NCBI RefSeq assembly: GCF_002778275.1
Contig: NZ_NESG01000002.1
Coordinates: 248,001 to 312,000 of the forward strand
DNA length: 64,000 nucleotides
Direction: 5' to 3'
From: Limnohabitans sp. G3-2
Lineage (GTDB): Bacteria > Pseudomonadota > Gammaproteobacteria > Burkholderiales > Burkholderiaceae_C
Shown here: one piece after another, positions 48,643 to 58,850 of the stretch
Layout of the letters: every line of letters starts with the position of its first letter
How positions within the stretch are numbered: the first letter of the stretch is position 1
Program-made: the position numbers and the translations under genes
Notes under the pieces: generated by a model
What the model was told of the DNA's origin: nothing
Database searches by the model: none
What the model saw: only the letters and a program-made list of their open reading frames with translations

Positions 48643-51387
48643 TCATTGCATGATGATTTGCCAGACTTTCAAGACCGCATCACGCTCAGAGGTCAATTGC
48701 GCCATGGGGACATCGGTGGGCTCTTCGTTCAGCCGAGCATGGTGTTGGACCCGGCGCATTTCTCTGTAGGCATTGGCCGCAGCCTCGCCCACCCCATCGG
48801 GCAGCAAGCCCACGGTTTGCGCACGTTGCAGCAGTGCAATATTGCCCACATTGGCCGCCAACTCGGGGTGCGCTGCGGTGTGCAACAGCACCAAAAACTG
48901 GACGGCAAACTCGGCATCCACCATGGCACCCGGGCTGTGCTTGACATCGAAGCGATCGGCCTTGACCGGATGACCTTGGCGTACCCGCTCGCGCATGGCC
49001 ACAATTTCGGCTTTCAAACTGGCGGCGTCACGGTGCGCTCCAATGACCGCGCAGCGCACGGCGTCAAACCGGGCCGCCAAGCTGGGCAGGCCCATGACAA
49101 AGCGGGCCCGTGTCATGGCCTGGTGCTCCCATGTCCAGGCGGTGTTGCTGCCGCGTTGCTGCTGGTAGTCGGCATAGGCTTCAAAACGTGTCACCAGCAG
49201 ACCCGAGTTGCCATTGGGGCGCAGTGCGGTATCGATCTCGTACAAATCACCTTCGGCGGTTTTGACCGTCATCCAATTGATCAACTTGCGCACATAGTTG
49301 GCATAGATTTCCTGGGCGCGTTCGTCTTCGTCTTCGTACACAAACACGATGTCCAGGTCACTGCCATAACCCAACTCCTTGCCGCCCAACTTGCCGTACG
49401 CAATGATGGCGATCGCGGGCTCTTCGCGGTGCCTGTTTTTCAGCCGCCCCCAACACCAGCGCGCCGTCACACGCAGCACGGCGTCGGCCAGGGCGCTCAG
49501 GTCGTCGGCCACTTGCTCCACCGTGAGCACCCCTTCCACGTCACGCGCCAGTGTTCGGAACTGCTCGGCATGGTGGGCGCGGCGCAGCAAATTGAGCAAG
49601 CTTTCCTCGTCATCTTCGCCCGTGCGTTGCAGGGCCAGCAAGCGGGCCTGTAACTCGCCTTCAAATTCGGTGGCATCAAAGCGGCTGTCAAACAGATTGC
49701 CGCCCGCCAGCTCATCGATCACTCCCGGGTGCTGCAGCAAGTAGCGGGCGGGCCACTTGGCCGCGCCCAAAAGGCGCAACAAGCGCTCGTGAACCGACGG
49801 CCGCTCGAGCATGAGGGCCAGGTAACTTTCGCGGCGCAGCAAGGGCTCGATCCAGTCGACCATGCGCAGCACGGCTTCCTCGCTCACGCGGCCCACCGCC
49901 AACCACTGGGCCGTGCGTTGCAACAAACGCATCAAGCGGCCCCGCGCGTCGTCGCGCAAGGCTTGCACGCGTGGGTTGTCTGCCCACAGCGCCAAACGCT
50001 CACGCACCACGCCATGGAACTCGGTCAGCACCGCATCCAGTTCGGCAGGTTCACGCGTGTTTTTACCGCTTTTGCTGTTGCAGGTTTTGCAATCGCGGTC
50101 TCCGCCCAACAAGGTGTCGAACTCTTGCGCCACCACTTCGCGGTGCGCATCCAAGTCCACGAGAAATGCCCCGGTATCGGTGTAGGCCATCGTCTGCGCA
50201 ATCCAGGCCAAGTCGTCGTCGCGGGTGGGCAACACATGGGTTTGCTGGTCATCCAGGTACTGGATGCGGTGCTCCACCTGGCGCAAAAACACATAGGCCG
50301 CGCCCAGCGCTGTGGCGGTGCTCTGCGGCATGAGCCCGGCTTTGGCCACGCGTTGCAAGGCGTCCAGGGTGGGGCGGGTGCGCAGCTCCGGAAACTGACC
50401 GCCTCGCACCACCTGCAAAAGCTGAACGGTGAATTCGATCTCGCGGATGCCACCGCGCGACAGTTTCACGTCGTTGGCGCGTTCGGGATGGCCCGCGCTG
50501 CGCTTGGAGGCGTGGTCACGGATTTGTTGGTGCAGCGTGCGCAGCGACTCAAAGACGTTGTAGTCGAGGTAGCGCCGGAACACAAAAGGCAGCACCACGC
50601 TGCGCAGCGCCTGGGCTGAACCATTGAGCACCGCACTGCGTGGGGCCACCACGCGGCTTTTCATCCAGGCAAAGCGCTCCCATTCGCGGCCTTGCACGAG
50701 CAAATACTCCTCCAGCGCATCGAGCGACACCACGCTGGGGCCAGAGTTGCCGTTGGGGCGCAGCGCCAGGTCCACCCGGAACACAAAGCCATGCTCGGTG
50801 GTCTCGCCAATGAGCGCGTACATGCGCTTGACGGCGCGGGTGAAGTACTCCTGACACGAGACTTTGTTTCGCCCTTCGCTGTTGCCCAAACTCTGGCCGT
50901 CTTGGTCGTAGACATAAATCAGGTCAATGTCACTCGACACATTCAGCTCGCGGGCGCCCAACTTGCCCATGCCAACGATCCACATCTCGGCACGTTGGCC
51001 ATCGGCTTTGGTGGGCGCGCCGTGCAGTGCGTCCAAATCTGCCGACACCCTCTGCCAAGCGATGTCGAGCGTGACCTCGGCCAGCCAAGTCATGCCGTAA
51101 GTGACGGTTTGCAGGTCCGCTTTGCCCGAACAATCCAGCCAAGCCAGGCGCTCCAGCGTGAGTTGACGCAAGACGCGCAAGGCGGCGCTGGTGTCCAGCC
51201 CTTTGGCGACCAAGGCGTCGTAGGCGGCGCTCAAGCTGTCGGAGGTGGGTGGGCCAGGGGGCAAAAGTGGCAACTCAGCGCCATAACGGCGGTGCAGGCG
51301 CTGCAGAAAGCGAGAATACAGCGGCAAATCGTCCAGGCCGACATCATTTGTGGCGGTGATCACGTCCATCGGCTGGCTGCGGGTCAT
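48643..51387 (-). CDS. glnE: Bifunctional glutamine synthetase adenylyltransferase/adenylyl-removing enzyme
   Basis: Controls glutamine synthetase by adding or removing AMP in response to PII and glutamine. The 914-residue protein has two nucleotidyltransferase domains: the N-terminal adenylyl-removing domain with GMGKLGARELNVSSDIDLIYVY, and the C-terminal adenylylating domain with AYGKLGGKELGYGSDLDIVFVYE. Each is followed by a helical domain, with DLALRPNGNSG and DTALRPNGNSG in matching positions. The ATG at 51387 has AGCAGGAA just upstream. The start is only 25 bp from the divergent yhdP start, so the promoters of both genes must overlap the other transcript. Confidence 0.97.
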   Translation of the reverse strand: MTRSQPMDVITATNDVGLDDLPLYSRFLQRLHRRYGAELPLLPPGPPTSDSLSAAYDALVAKGLDTSAALRVLRQLTLERLAWLDCSGKADLQTVTYGMTWLAEVTLDIAWQRVSADLDALHGAPTKADGQRAEMWIVGMGKLGARELNVSSDIDLIYVYDQDGQSLGNSEGRNKVSCQEYFTRAVKRMYALIGETTEHGFVFRVDLALRPNGNSGPSVVSLDALEEYLLVQGREWERFAWMKSRVVAPRSAVLNGSAQALRSVVLPFVFRRYLDYNVFESLRTLHQQIRDHASKRSAGHPERANDVKLSRGGIREIEFTVQLLQVVRGGQFPELRTRPTLDALQRVAKAGLMPQSTATALGAAYVFLRQVEHRIQYLDDQQTHVLPTRDDDLAWIAQTMAYTDTGAFLVDLDAHREVVAQEFDTLLGGDRDCKTCNSKSGKNTREPAELDAVLTEFHGVVRERLALWADNPRVQALRDDARGRLMRLLQRTAQWLAVGRVSEEAVLRMVDWIEPLLRRESYLALMLERPSVHERLLRLLGAAKWPARYLLQHPGVIDELAGGNLFDSRFDATEFEGELQARLLALQRTGEDDEESLLNLLRRAHHAEQFRTLARDVEGVLTVEQVADDLSALADAVLRVTARWCWGRLKNRHREEPAIAIIAYGKLGGKELGYGSDLDIVFVYEDEDERAQEIYANYVRKLINWMTVKTAEGDLYEIDTALRPNGNSGLLVTRFEAYADYQQQRGSNTAWTWEHQAMTRARFVMGLPSLAARFDAVRCAVIGAHRDAASLKAEIVAMRERVRQGHPVKADRFDVKHSPGAMVDAEFAVQFLVLLHTAAHPELAANVGNIALLQRAQTVGLLPDGVGEAAANAYREMRRVQHHARLNEEPTDVPMAQLTSERDAVLKVWQIIMQ

Positions 51388-51412
51388 AATTCCTGCTGAC
51401 TTTCTAATTCAA

Positions 51413-54400
51413 ATGGTTGCGCCGTCCTTGCCACTTCTCCCCCGCCTGGTCCATGTGCTGTCGCGCTTTGTGCGGCTGATCGCGTGGCTCTTGTTGTGCG
51501 TGGGTCTTGTGCTGGGCATGGGCTGGGCAACCCTGCATTTTTGGATTGTGCCGCGAATCGGCGAGCACCGCCCAGCCTTGGAGCGCTTGGCCCAGCAAAC
51601 CCTCGGGGTTCCGGTTCGCATCGGCCACATCTCGGCCGAATCGACCGGCTGGGCCCCTTCTTTTGAATTGCGCGACATCGCTTTGCTGGACCCCGAAGGC
51701 CGCACCGCTTTGAGCCTGCCCAAGGTGTGGGTCGCCATCAGCGTGCGCTCGGTGATGGGTCTGAAGTTGGAGCAACTGGTCTTGGATGCGCCCGATCTGG
51801 ACATCCGCCTCTTGGCCAATGGCCAATGGCGCATCGCTGGGCTCGATCTGGAACAAAGTTCCAGCGGCGACAACGCGGTCACCGATTGGTTGTTCGCCCA
51901 ACGCGAAGTGATTGTGCGCGGCGGCACCGTGCACTGGACGCAAGAAAAGCCAAGCGCTTCTGCCGCTTCTGCCGCGCCCCAAACGCTGTCCCTGCGGGAT
52001 GTGGATGTCTTGTTGCGCAATTCGTCCCGGTACCACGATGTCCGTGTGGACGCCACCCCGCCCGAAGCGGATGGTCAGCGCTTCTTCACCGTGGGTCGCT
52101 TCAAGCGCAATTTGCTGTCGCTGCATCCAGGTCGGTGGGCCGACTGGACAGGGCAGGTGTATGCCTATTTTCCGCACGTCGATGTGGCGCAATTGGGCAA
52201 GCACTTGCCACTCCAGACCCCATTGGCCTCTGGCCAAGGCAGCCTGCGCTTGTGGAACGACGTGGCCCAAGGGCAATGGGTGGGTGGCCTGGCCGATGTC
52301 AACCTCACCGGGCTGCAGGCGGCATGGGCCCCCGACAAAGCCCCTCTGGGGTTTGAACGCTTGTCCGGACGTTTGGCCGCCAAGGTCAGCCCACTGGGTT
52401 TTGAAGTCTCGACCCAGCAACTGGCTTTTGTGAGCGATCAAGGCTTGGCATGGCCTGGCGGCAATGTGGCCTTGAGCTTCACCCACCCTCAAGGCAAATC
52501 CCCCGCCCAAGGTCAGCTGCAAGCCGATCAACTGGACCTCAGGGCGCTGCGCGACATCGCCTTGCGCATGCCTTTGCCAGAAACTTGGCGGCAGCGCTTG
52601 CAGCTGCAAACCGTCCGAGGTCAGGTGGATGCACTCCAATGGCGCTGGCAAGGTGATTGGGAAAAACCCCTCACTTACGACGCGCAAATGTCGGTGCAAA
52701 ACCTGTCGCTCCCAACGCCTGAAGTCAAGCCCGCACAGCCAGCGATCCGCTGGCCCGGCATGCAGGGGGCCAACGTCAAACTCAAACTGAACCAAGACGG
52801 TGGCCGCATCGATGTGGACATGGGTGCAGAGGGGGCCGTCTTTTTGCCCGGCATTTTGGATGAACCCGATGTGCCCGTGCAGAGCTTGCACGCGCACGCA
52901 TTGGTCAAACAAAAAGCGGGGCAGTGGCATGTGCCCGAGTGGAAACTGCAGGTCAGCAACGCAGACCTCCAAGGCGAGTGGCAAGGGCAGTGGCATCCCA
53001 GCGCCCAAGGCGAGGGGCCGGGCCAATTGGACCTGCAGGGCAAAATCAAACAAGTCAATGCGTCCAGGGCATACCGCTATTTGCCTTTGACGCTGCCCAA
53101 AGACGTGCGCCAATACGTGCGCGACGCGGTGCGCAAAGGGGTGTATTCAGATGTCCAAATAAAGGTCAAAGGGGACTTGGCGAAACTGCCCTTCGCCAAC
53201 CCCAAAGATGGCGAATTCCGCTTCTCTGGTCGCATTCAAGACGTCGAGCTGGACTACTTGCCAGCAGCCCTGCTGCCAGCCCAAAGCCTGCCTTGGCCTC
53301 GCTTGCACCAACTGACGGGCCAGCTGGTATTTGACCGCTTGGGCATGAAGCTGAGCAAGGCCTCCGCACGGGTCGACGACGCACGGTCTGGCCTGACTTT
53401 GAACGACGGCGAAGTCGAGATCGCCAACATGGCCAATGCGGCCGTATTGAACGTTTCGGCCGAATACAAAGGCCCGGCCAATCTGGTGCTGGGCTTGGTC
53501 CAAAAGTCCCCTTTGGATGCCCTGTTGTCGGGCGCCTTGCGACAAACACAGGCCACAGGCAACGTGCAAACCCGCTTCAAGTTGACGGTGCCCTTGCTCA
53601 ACCCGGTCAACACCAAGGTGCAAGGCACCGTGGCGCTGGCCGGTAACGATGTGCGCATGACGCCTGACACGCCCTTGCTGGAAAAACTCCAAGGCAACGT
53701 GCAATTCACCGAGTCGGGCTTCAGCCTGAATGGTGCACAAGCGAGGCTGCTGGGCGGCACGGTTCGCATCGAAGGGGGCATGCGGCCCATGCCAGGCGGC
53801 TCTGGCGCAGCGAGCAATGAGCTCAGCTTGCAGTTGCGTGCACAAGGCCAAGTGAGCGCCGAAGGACTGCGTCAAGCCAAAGAACTGGCGCCGCTGAATG
53901 AATGGGCCCAACAAGCCAGTGGCGCCACCAGCTACAGCGCACAACTGGGCTGGCGGCAAGGACAACCGGAAATCACGCTGCAAAGCCAGCTGGACGGTCT
54001 GTCGCTGAATTTGCCGGCGCCCTTGGGCAAATCTGCGGCGACCCTTGTGCCCATCTCTTTGCGCACGCGTGTGAGCGGCGCCGGCAGCAGTCTGCGGGAG
54101 CAAATGCAACTGGAATGGGGGCGCATCGCTTCTGCCCACTATGTGCGGGACTTGTCGGGCAAAGCACCCGTGGTGCTGCGCGGCAGTTTGACCTTGGGTT
54201 TGCCCGCCTCCCAAGCCCCGGCCATGCCAGCCTCTGGCGTGAGCGCCACGGTGGCACTCGATCAGCTGTTGCTGGACGATTGGCAAAATCTCCTGCCCCA
54301 AGACCCCAACCCCGCGACGCGCTCAGGCAGCGCAGCGGTCAGCAGTTGGGAAGCCTATGCGCCCACGCGCATAGGCCTGCAAGCCAACACCATCCAAGCC

Positions 54401-55492
54401 GACGGCCGCACTTTGCACCAGGTGGTCGCAGGGGGCTTGCGTGAAGGCAACACCTGGCGCGTGAACGTCGATGCACGCGAACTCAATGGCCATGTGGTCT
54501 ACCGTCAGCCCTCGGGCGATCAATTGGGTCACCTGTTCGCCCGCTTGTCGCGCCTGAACTTGCCGCCCTCGAGCGTATCCGATGTCGAGGGCCTTCTAGA
54601 GGCCCCGCCCGTCAGTTTGCCGTCGCTCGACATCGTGGTGGAACAACTCGAGTTGCGGGGCAAAAAACTCGGCCGTGTCGAAATTGAAGCCCTCAACCCA
54701 GAGCAACCCAGATCACGCGCCAGGGCGGCAGCCGAATGGCAGTTGAGCAAACTCAACGTCACCTTGCCCGAAGCCACTTTGCGCAGCACCGGGCGATGGC
54801 TCAAAACCTCGGAAGGCAACGCACAACGCAAAACGGAAATGAACTTCAAGCTGGACGTTTCCGATGCGGGCGCATTGTTGACGCGCCTGGGCACGCCCGA
54901 TGCTTTGCGCGGGGGCTCGGGGCAACTCGAGGGCGTGGTGTCTTGGCAAGGCTCGCCCTTGGCTTTGCACTACCCCAGCCTGTCCGGCCAATTTGGCGTC
55001 AGCATGGGTCGCGGTCAGTTCCTCAAAGCCGATGCGGGTGCGGCCAAATTGCTCGGCGTCTTGAGCCTGCAGGCCTTGCCGCGTCGTTTGCTGCTGGATT
55101 TTCGCGACGTGTTCTACGAAGGTTTTGCCTTTGATTCGGTGCGCGGGGATGTCACCATTGCACAGGGGATAGCCCAGACCCGAAACATGCAAATCAAAGG
55201 GGTCAATGCGCTGGTGCAACTCGACGGCTCGGCCGACATTGCCCAAGAAACCCAAAAATTACGGGTGGTGATTTTGCCCTCGCTGGATGCGGGCACGGCC
55301 TCCTTGGTCGCAGGCATCGCGGTCAATCCCGTGGTGGGCCTCACGGCTTTTTTGGCCCAATTGTTTTTGCAAAAGCCCTTGATCAAAGTGAACACCCAAG
55401 AGTTTCTGATCGATGGCAGCTGGGCGGACCCCCGGGTGACCAAGGTCAACAGTGACGGCAAAGCGTCTCCTGCTGACGCCACCTCTCCTTGA
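51413..55492 (+). CDS. yhdP: YhdP/AsmA-like family protein
   Basis: A 1359-residue envelope-spanning protein of the AsmA-like group. YhdP, TamB and YdbH form hydrophobic-groove bridges that carry phospholipids from the inner to the outer membrane. One N-terminal transmembrane helix (about residues 22-45, LIAWLLLCVGLVLGMGWATLHF) anchors it, and the remainder is repetitive beta structure without catalytic motifs. The end contains KADAGAAKLLGVLSLQALPRRLLLDFRDVF, noted for the conserved LLGVLSLQALPRRL of the YhdP C-terminal domain. The ATG at 51413 has a weak ribosome-binding site. It is slightly longer than E. coli YhdP (1266). Confidence 0.93.
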   Translation: MVAPSLPLLPRLVHVLSRFVRLIAWLLLCVGLVLGMGWATLHFWIVPRIGEHRPALERLAQQTLGVPVRIGHISAESTGWAPSFELRDIALLDPEGRTALSLPKVWVAISVRSVMGLKLEQLVLDAPDLDIRLLANGQWRIAGLDLEQSSSGDNAVTDWLFAQREVIVRGGTVHWTQEKPSASAASAAPQTLSLRDVDVLLRNSSRYHDVRVDATPPEADGQRFFTVGRFKRNLLSLHPGRWADWTGQVYAYFPHVDVAQLGKHLPLQTPLASGQGSLRLWNDVAQGQWVGGLADVNLTGLQAAWAPDKAPLGFERLSGRLAAKVSPLGFEVSTQQLAFVSDQGLAWPGGNVALSFTHPQGKSPAQGQLQADQLDLRALRDIALRMPLPETWRQRLQLQTVRGQVDALQWRWQGDWEKPLTYDAQMSVQNLSLPTPEVKPAQPAIRWPGMQGANVKLKLNQDGGRIDVDMGAEGAVFLPGILDEPDVPVQSLHAHALVKQKAGQWHVPEWKLQVSNADLQGEWQGQWHPSAQGEGPGQLDLQGKIKQVNASRAYRYLPLTLPKDVRQYVRDAVRKGVYSDVQIKVKGDLAKLPFANPKDGEFRFSGRIQDVELDYLPAALLPAQSLPWPRLHQLTGQLVFDRLGMKLSKASARVDDARSGLTLNDGEVEIANMANAAVLNVSAEYKGPANLVLGLVQKSPLDALLSGALRQTQATGNVQTRFKLTVPLLNPVNTKVQGTVALAGNDVRMTPDTPLLEKLQGNVQFTESGFSLNGAQARLLGGTVRIEGGMRPMPGGSGAASNELSLQLRAQGQVSAEGLRQAKELAPLNEWAQQASGATSYSAQLGWRQGQPEITLQSQLDGLSLNLPAPLGKSAATLVPISLRTRVSGAGSSLREQMQLEWGRIASAHYVRDLSGKAPVVLRGSLTLGLPASQAPAMPASGVSATVALDQLLLDDWQNLLPQDPNPATRSGSAAVSSWEAYAPTRIGLQANTIQADGRTLHQVVAGGLREGNTWRVNVDARELNGHVVYRQPSGDQLGHLFARLSRLNLPPSSVSDVEGLLEAPPVSLPSLDIVVEQLELRGKKLGRVEIEALNPEQPRSRARAAAEWQLSKLNVTLPEATLRSTGRWLKTSEGNAQRKTEMNFKLDVSDAGALLTRLGTPDALRGGSGQLEGVVSWQGSPLALHYPSLSGQFGVSMGRGQFLKADAGAAKLLGVLSLQALPRRLLLDFRDVFYEGFAFDSVRGDVTIAQGIAQTRNMQIKGVNALVQLDGSADIAQETQKLRVVILPSLDAGTASLVAGIAVNPVVGLTAFLAQLFLQKPLIKVNTQEFLIDGSWADPRVTKVNSDGKASPADATSP

Positions 55493-55497
55493 AACCC

Positions 55498-57585
55498 ATG
55501 AACCCGCTTGGCGTCACCCGCCCACTGACGGCCCAGAGACGGTTTCTGAACCAGGCCCGCGCCAAGCTCGACGAATCATTGCCATGGGATTCGGGGCGTC
55601 GCTCCTTGTGGGCTGCGCTGATTGCCTTGGTGTTGGCGGTCTTGGTCACGCTGGTCTGGCTGGCAGGGCGTTATGAGGCCAGCCAAGTGCAAGCCGAATT
55701 GGAACAAGACACTAGCAACGCGGTGGGCGACTTGCGTGGCGGCTTGCAGCGCCAAGTGCAGGCCTTGCAGGCCCTGCAATCGGCCCATTTTTCCCCGCCC
55801 GACTGGCAAACCAGGGCACTGGAATTGCTGCGTGACAACCGGGACTGGTTGCGCGTGGAGTGGCGTGACCCATCATGGCAGCTCCAAGCTTTTGCCGACT
55901 CGCCTTTGCGCGCGCCGGCATTTGAACGCATTGCCCGCAGCGACGTGCTCAACGATGCCAACCAAGCCTGCCAGCGAACCAAGCGACTCAATGGCCCCGC
56001 CTACTCCAGCACGTATTTTTTACCCCAAAGCGATGGCCTGGGCATGGAGGTGATGGAGCTGTGCTTGCCTGTGATGCAAGCGGGAGATCTTCTGGGCTAC
56101 ATGGTGGTGACCTACAGTTTGCAGGAATTGCTGACCGAGCGACTGGGCGCCACTTTTGGGCGCAAAAACGAGTTGTCCTTCATCGAGCCCGATGGCACAA
56201 GGCTGGCGATCGCGGGCACGCAAAGACGCGAGCAGCGCATCTTCACCAGTCAGCAGTTGGTTGATTTGCCGGGCAACACTTTGCTGCTGCGCATGGACGG
56301 GCGTCGCGGCGCGCCGGACTTGTTTCCGAACGTCTTGACGGCCTTGGTCACGGGCATGTCGATCGCGCTGATCACGGTGATGGTGCTGCTCACCAAAGAC
56401 GCCCGAAGGCGGCAAAAAGCAGAACGTGATCTGGCGGAAGCATTGGCTTTTCGCAAAGCCATGGAGGACTCGCTGGTCACCGGGCTTCGGGCCCGGGACC
56501 TGAATGGCTGCATCACCTATGTGAACCCTGCGTTTTGCCAAATGGTCGGATGGGAAGCCGAAGCCCTCATTGGAAAAAATGCACCCATGCCCTACTGGCC
56601 GCCCGAGATGGTCGACGAATACCAGCAGCGTCAGGCGATTCGCATGGCGGGCAATGTGCCACCACGGGAAGGTTTTGAGTCGGTGTTCATGCGGCAAGAC
56701 GGTGAACGCTTTCCGGTGCTCATCATCGAAGCCCCGCTGATCAGTGTGCAAGGCGAGCAAACCGGGTGGATGGGGGCCGTGATCGACATCAGTGAGCAGC
56801 GCCGCATTGAGGAAGTGTCCCGTGCCAGTCAAGAACGGCTGCAAGCCACCGCCCGTTTGGCCACCGTGGGTGAGATGGCGTCCTTGCTCAGCCATGAACT
56901 GAACCAGCCCCTGGCGGCCATTGCCAGTTACGCCAACGGTTCGCTCAACCTGCTCCAAGACCCGCAAGCCGTGCCGCAAACCTTGGACGATGTGCACATG
57001 GCCTTGCGGCGCATCGCCGAACAGGCCGAACGGGCCGGTCGGGTCATCAACAGCGTGCACGACTTTGTGCGCAGACGCGACCAAAGCCGAGAACCGGTGC
57101 CCCCTCACGCCCTGCTCGATGCCATCGCACCCCTCATGAACCTGCAAGCTCGCAAACTGCAAGTGCGGGTGCACATGCGGGTTGAGCCCGGCTTGCCTTC
57201 TGTCTGGTGCGACCGCACCATGGTTGAGCAAGTTTTGCTCAATTTGGCACGCAATGGCATGCAAGCCATGGACACGCCGCCATGCCTGGACCGGGTCTTG
57301 GTGCTGCAAGTGCGGCGGACCCTGACACACGCCGAAGATGCGGGCGTTGAGTTCAGCGTCACCGATCTGGGCGCGGGCATCGGAGCCGATGTGGCAGCGC
57401 AATTGTTCAACCCCTTTTTCACCACCAAGCCCGAAGGCATGGGGCTGGGTCTGAGCCTGTGCCGAACCGTCGTTGAACAACATGGGGGGCAATTGGAGTT
57501 TGAAGAACTGCAGCCCAAAGGCACGGTATTTCGCTTCACATTGCCTGTGGCCGACAGCGGCAAGCCCAGCTTGTCCAAGGCCTAA
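55498..57585 (+). CDS. PAS-domain sensor histidine kinase (FixL/DctS/TtrS-like)
   Basis: Membrane sensor kinase, 695 residues. TM1 at about 38-58, a periplasmic sensing region of about 210 residues, and TM2 at about 275-298. Then come a PAS domain (about 315-430, with GCITYVNPAFCQMVGWE) and a HisKA box with His466 in LLSHELNQPLAAIASY. The ATPase domain carries the N box in NLARNGMQAM, G1 in DLGAGIG and G2 in GMGLGLSLC. Such kinases pair with FixJ-type regulators, and one follows after 9 bp. The ATG at 55498 is chosen over a TTG at 55489 that overlaps the yhdP stop. The ligand is unknown. Confidence 0.9.
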   Translation: MNPLGVTRPLTAQRRFLNQARAKLDESLPWDSGRRSLWAALIALVLAVLVTLVWLAGRYEASQVQAELEQDTSNAVGDLRGGLQRQVQALQALQSAHFSPPDWQTRALELLRDNRDWLRVEWRDPSWQLQAFADSPLRAPAFERIARSDVLNDANQACQRTKRLNGPAYSSTYFLPQSDGLGMEVMELCLPVMQAGDLLGYMVVTYSLQELLTERLGATFGRKNELSFIEPDGTRLAIAGTQRREQRIFTSQQLVDLPGNTLLLRMDGRRGAPDLFPNVLTALVTGMSIALITVMVLLTKDARRRQKAERDLAEALAFRKAMEDSLVTGLRARDLNGCITYVNPAFCQMVGWEAEALIGKNAPMPYWPPEMVDEYQQRQAIRMAGNVPPREGFESVFMRQDGERFPVLIIEAPLISVQGEQTGWMGAVIDISEQRRIEEVSRASQERLQATARLATVGEMASLLSHELNQPLAAIASYANGSLNLLQDPQAVPQTLDDVHMALRRIAEQAERAGRVINSVHDFVRRRDQSREPVPPHALLDAIAPLMNLQARKLQVRVHMRVEPGLPSVWCDRTMVEQVLLNLARNGMQAMDTPPCLDRVLVLQVRRTLTHAEDAGVEFSVTDLGAGIGADVAAQLFNPFFTTKPEGMGLGLSLCRTVVEQHGGQLEFEELQPKGTVFRFTLPVADSGKPSLSKA

Positions 57586-57594
57586 AATCGACGC

Positions 57595-58275
57595 ATGCAA
57601 CTTCCTTTTGACAGCATGGTCTACATCGTGGACGACGACATCGGCGTGCGTGAAGGCATGGCCTGGTTGCTGCGCACACGGCGCTTGCTGAGCGAGTCGT
57701 ATGACAGCGCCGAAGCGTTTTGGGACATGCTGCAAACCACCCTGCCCAGTCCATGGCCTGCCGCAGCCCCCACACCCAGCCATTTGCCCATGGCCTTGCC
57801 CCGGCAAGCGGGTTGCATTTTGCTGGACGTGCGCATGCCCGGCATGAGTGGTCTGGCCCTGTTTGAACAGCTTCAAGCCAGCGGCATCGCACAAGCTTGG
57901 CCCGTGATTTTTTTGACCGGCCACGCGGACGTCCCGACCGCAGTGGACAGCGTCAAACGGGGCGCCTTTGATTTTTGCGAGAAGCCTTTTTCGGACAACG
58001 CTTTGGTCGACCGGGTTGAACAAGCACTGCTGCTGTCCGAAGAGCGCCTCAAAGCGCGCACGCAGCAAGCCTTTTTGCAGTCGCGCCTGGGTGAGTTGAC
58101 CGAGCGCGAACGCGATGTGATGCGCTTGGTGGTGGAAGGTTTGCCCAACAAACTGATCGCCGACCAACTGGACATCAGCGTGCGCACGGTCGAGGTGCAC
58201 CGCTCGCGCGTGTTTGACAAAATGGAAGTCAAGTCGGCGGTCGAATTGGCCAATTTGTTGCGGGCGCTGACATGA
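57595..58275 (+). CDS. FixJ/NarL-type response regulator with an inserted loop
   Basis: A 226-residue response regulator with an N-terminal receiver and C-terminal LuxR-type helix-turn-helix (LTERERDVMRLVVEGLPNKLIADQLDIS, then VRTVEVHRSRVFDKM). Acidic residues DDD are at 13-15, the phosphoacceptor is Asp78 in CILLDVRMPG, and Lys lies in CEKPF. In typical FixJ proteins the Asp is near position 54; here a Pro/Ala-rich insertion of about 24 residues (TTLPSPWPAAAPTPSHLPMA) separates helix 2 from strand 3. Conserved motifs flank it, so the protein should still fold. It is cognate to the kinase 9 bp upstream and overlaps the NlpC gene by 4 bp. Confidence 0.92.
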   Translation: MQLPFDSMVYIVDDDIGVREGMAWLLRTRRLLSESYDSAEAFWDMLQTTLPSPWPAAAPTPSHLPMALPRQAGCILLDVRMPGMSGLALFEQLQASGIAQAWPVIFLTGHADVPTAVDSVKRGAFDFCEKPFSDNALVDRVEQALLLSEERLKARTQQAFLQSRLGELTERERDVMRLVVEGLPNKLIADQLDISVRTVEVHRSRVFDKMEVKSAVELANLLRALT

Positions 58276-58829
58276 TCCGCACCCAGGTGCCGCCCTTGAG
58301 AAACAGCGTGCGCCGCGCCCATCCGCACGCAGGCCTGCTTTTGGTGCTGGCCTTGTGCTTGTCAGGCTGCTCGGTCCCCCCGAAGTTGAGCGACAGCGCG
58401 CAAGCACCAACACCAGCGACAACGCCCGCGCACAGCCGCAGCACCTACCACCCCCAGCGCAACGACTTGGCCTTGTTCGCTTTGTCCTTGCTGGACACGC
58501 CTTACAGCTCGGGGGGTCGTGGGCCCGCCACAGGTTTTGACTGCTCCGGTTTGGTGTCGCATGTGTACCGCGAAGCCGCAGGTTTGCCCGTGCGCGGCAG
58601 CTCGGCCGATTTGGGCAAAAAATCACGGCCGGTCGAACGCGCGCACATCCAGCCTGGCGACTTGTTGTTCTTCAACACCTTGGGCGCGCGCCATTCGCAT
58701 GTGGGCATCTATGTGGGCGACGGCCGTTTTGTGCATGCCAGCAACCCGCGAACAGGCGTTCGGGTCGACCAGCTGAGCAACCGCTATTACGCGCAGCGCT
58801 TCGAAGGGGCGGGCACGCTGCTGGACTGA
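58272..58829 (+). CDS. NlpC/P60 (C40) family lipoprotein peptidase
   Basis: Envelope peptidoglycan endopeptidase of the Spr/NlpC type, 185 residues. Signal peptide with lipobox LSGC (Cys near residue 35), a short linker, then the papain-like domain with catalytic Cys in GFDCSGLVSHVY, His in HSHVGIYVGDGRFVHAS, and the polar third residue downstream. The ATG overlaps the regulator stop as ATGA, so the enzyme is translationally coupled to a two-component system. The cut bond is most likely in stem peptides (D-Glu-diaminopimelate), from family knowledge. Confidence 0.92.
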   Translation: MIRTQVPPLRNSVRRAHPHAGLLLVLALCLSGCSVPPKLSDSAQAPTPATTPAHSRSTYHPQRNDLALFALSLLDTPYSSGGRGPATGFDCSGLVSHVYREAAGLPVRGSSADLGKKSRPVERAHIQPGDLLFFNTLGARHSHVGIYVGDGRFVHASNPRTGVRVDQLSNRYYAQRFEGAGTLLD

Positions 58830-58850
58830 TGCGGCCCCCGCGCTGGACGG

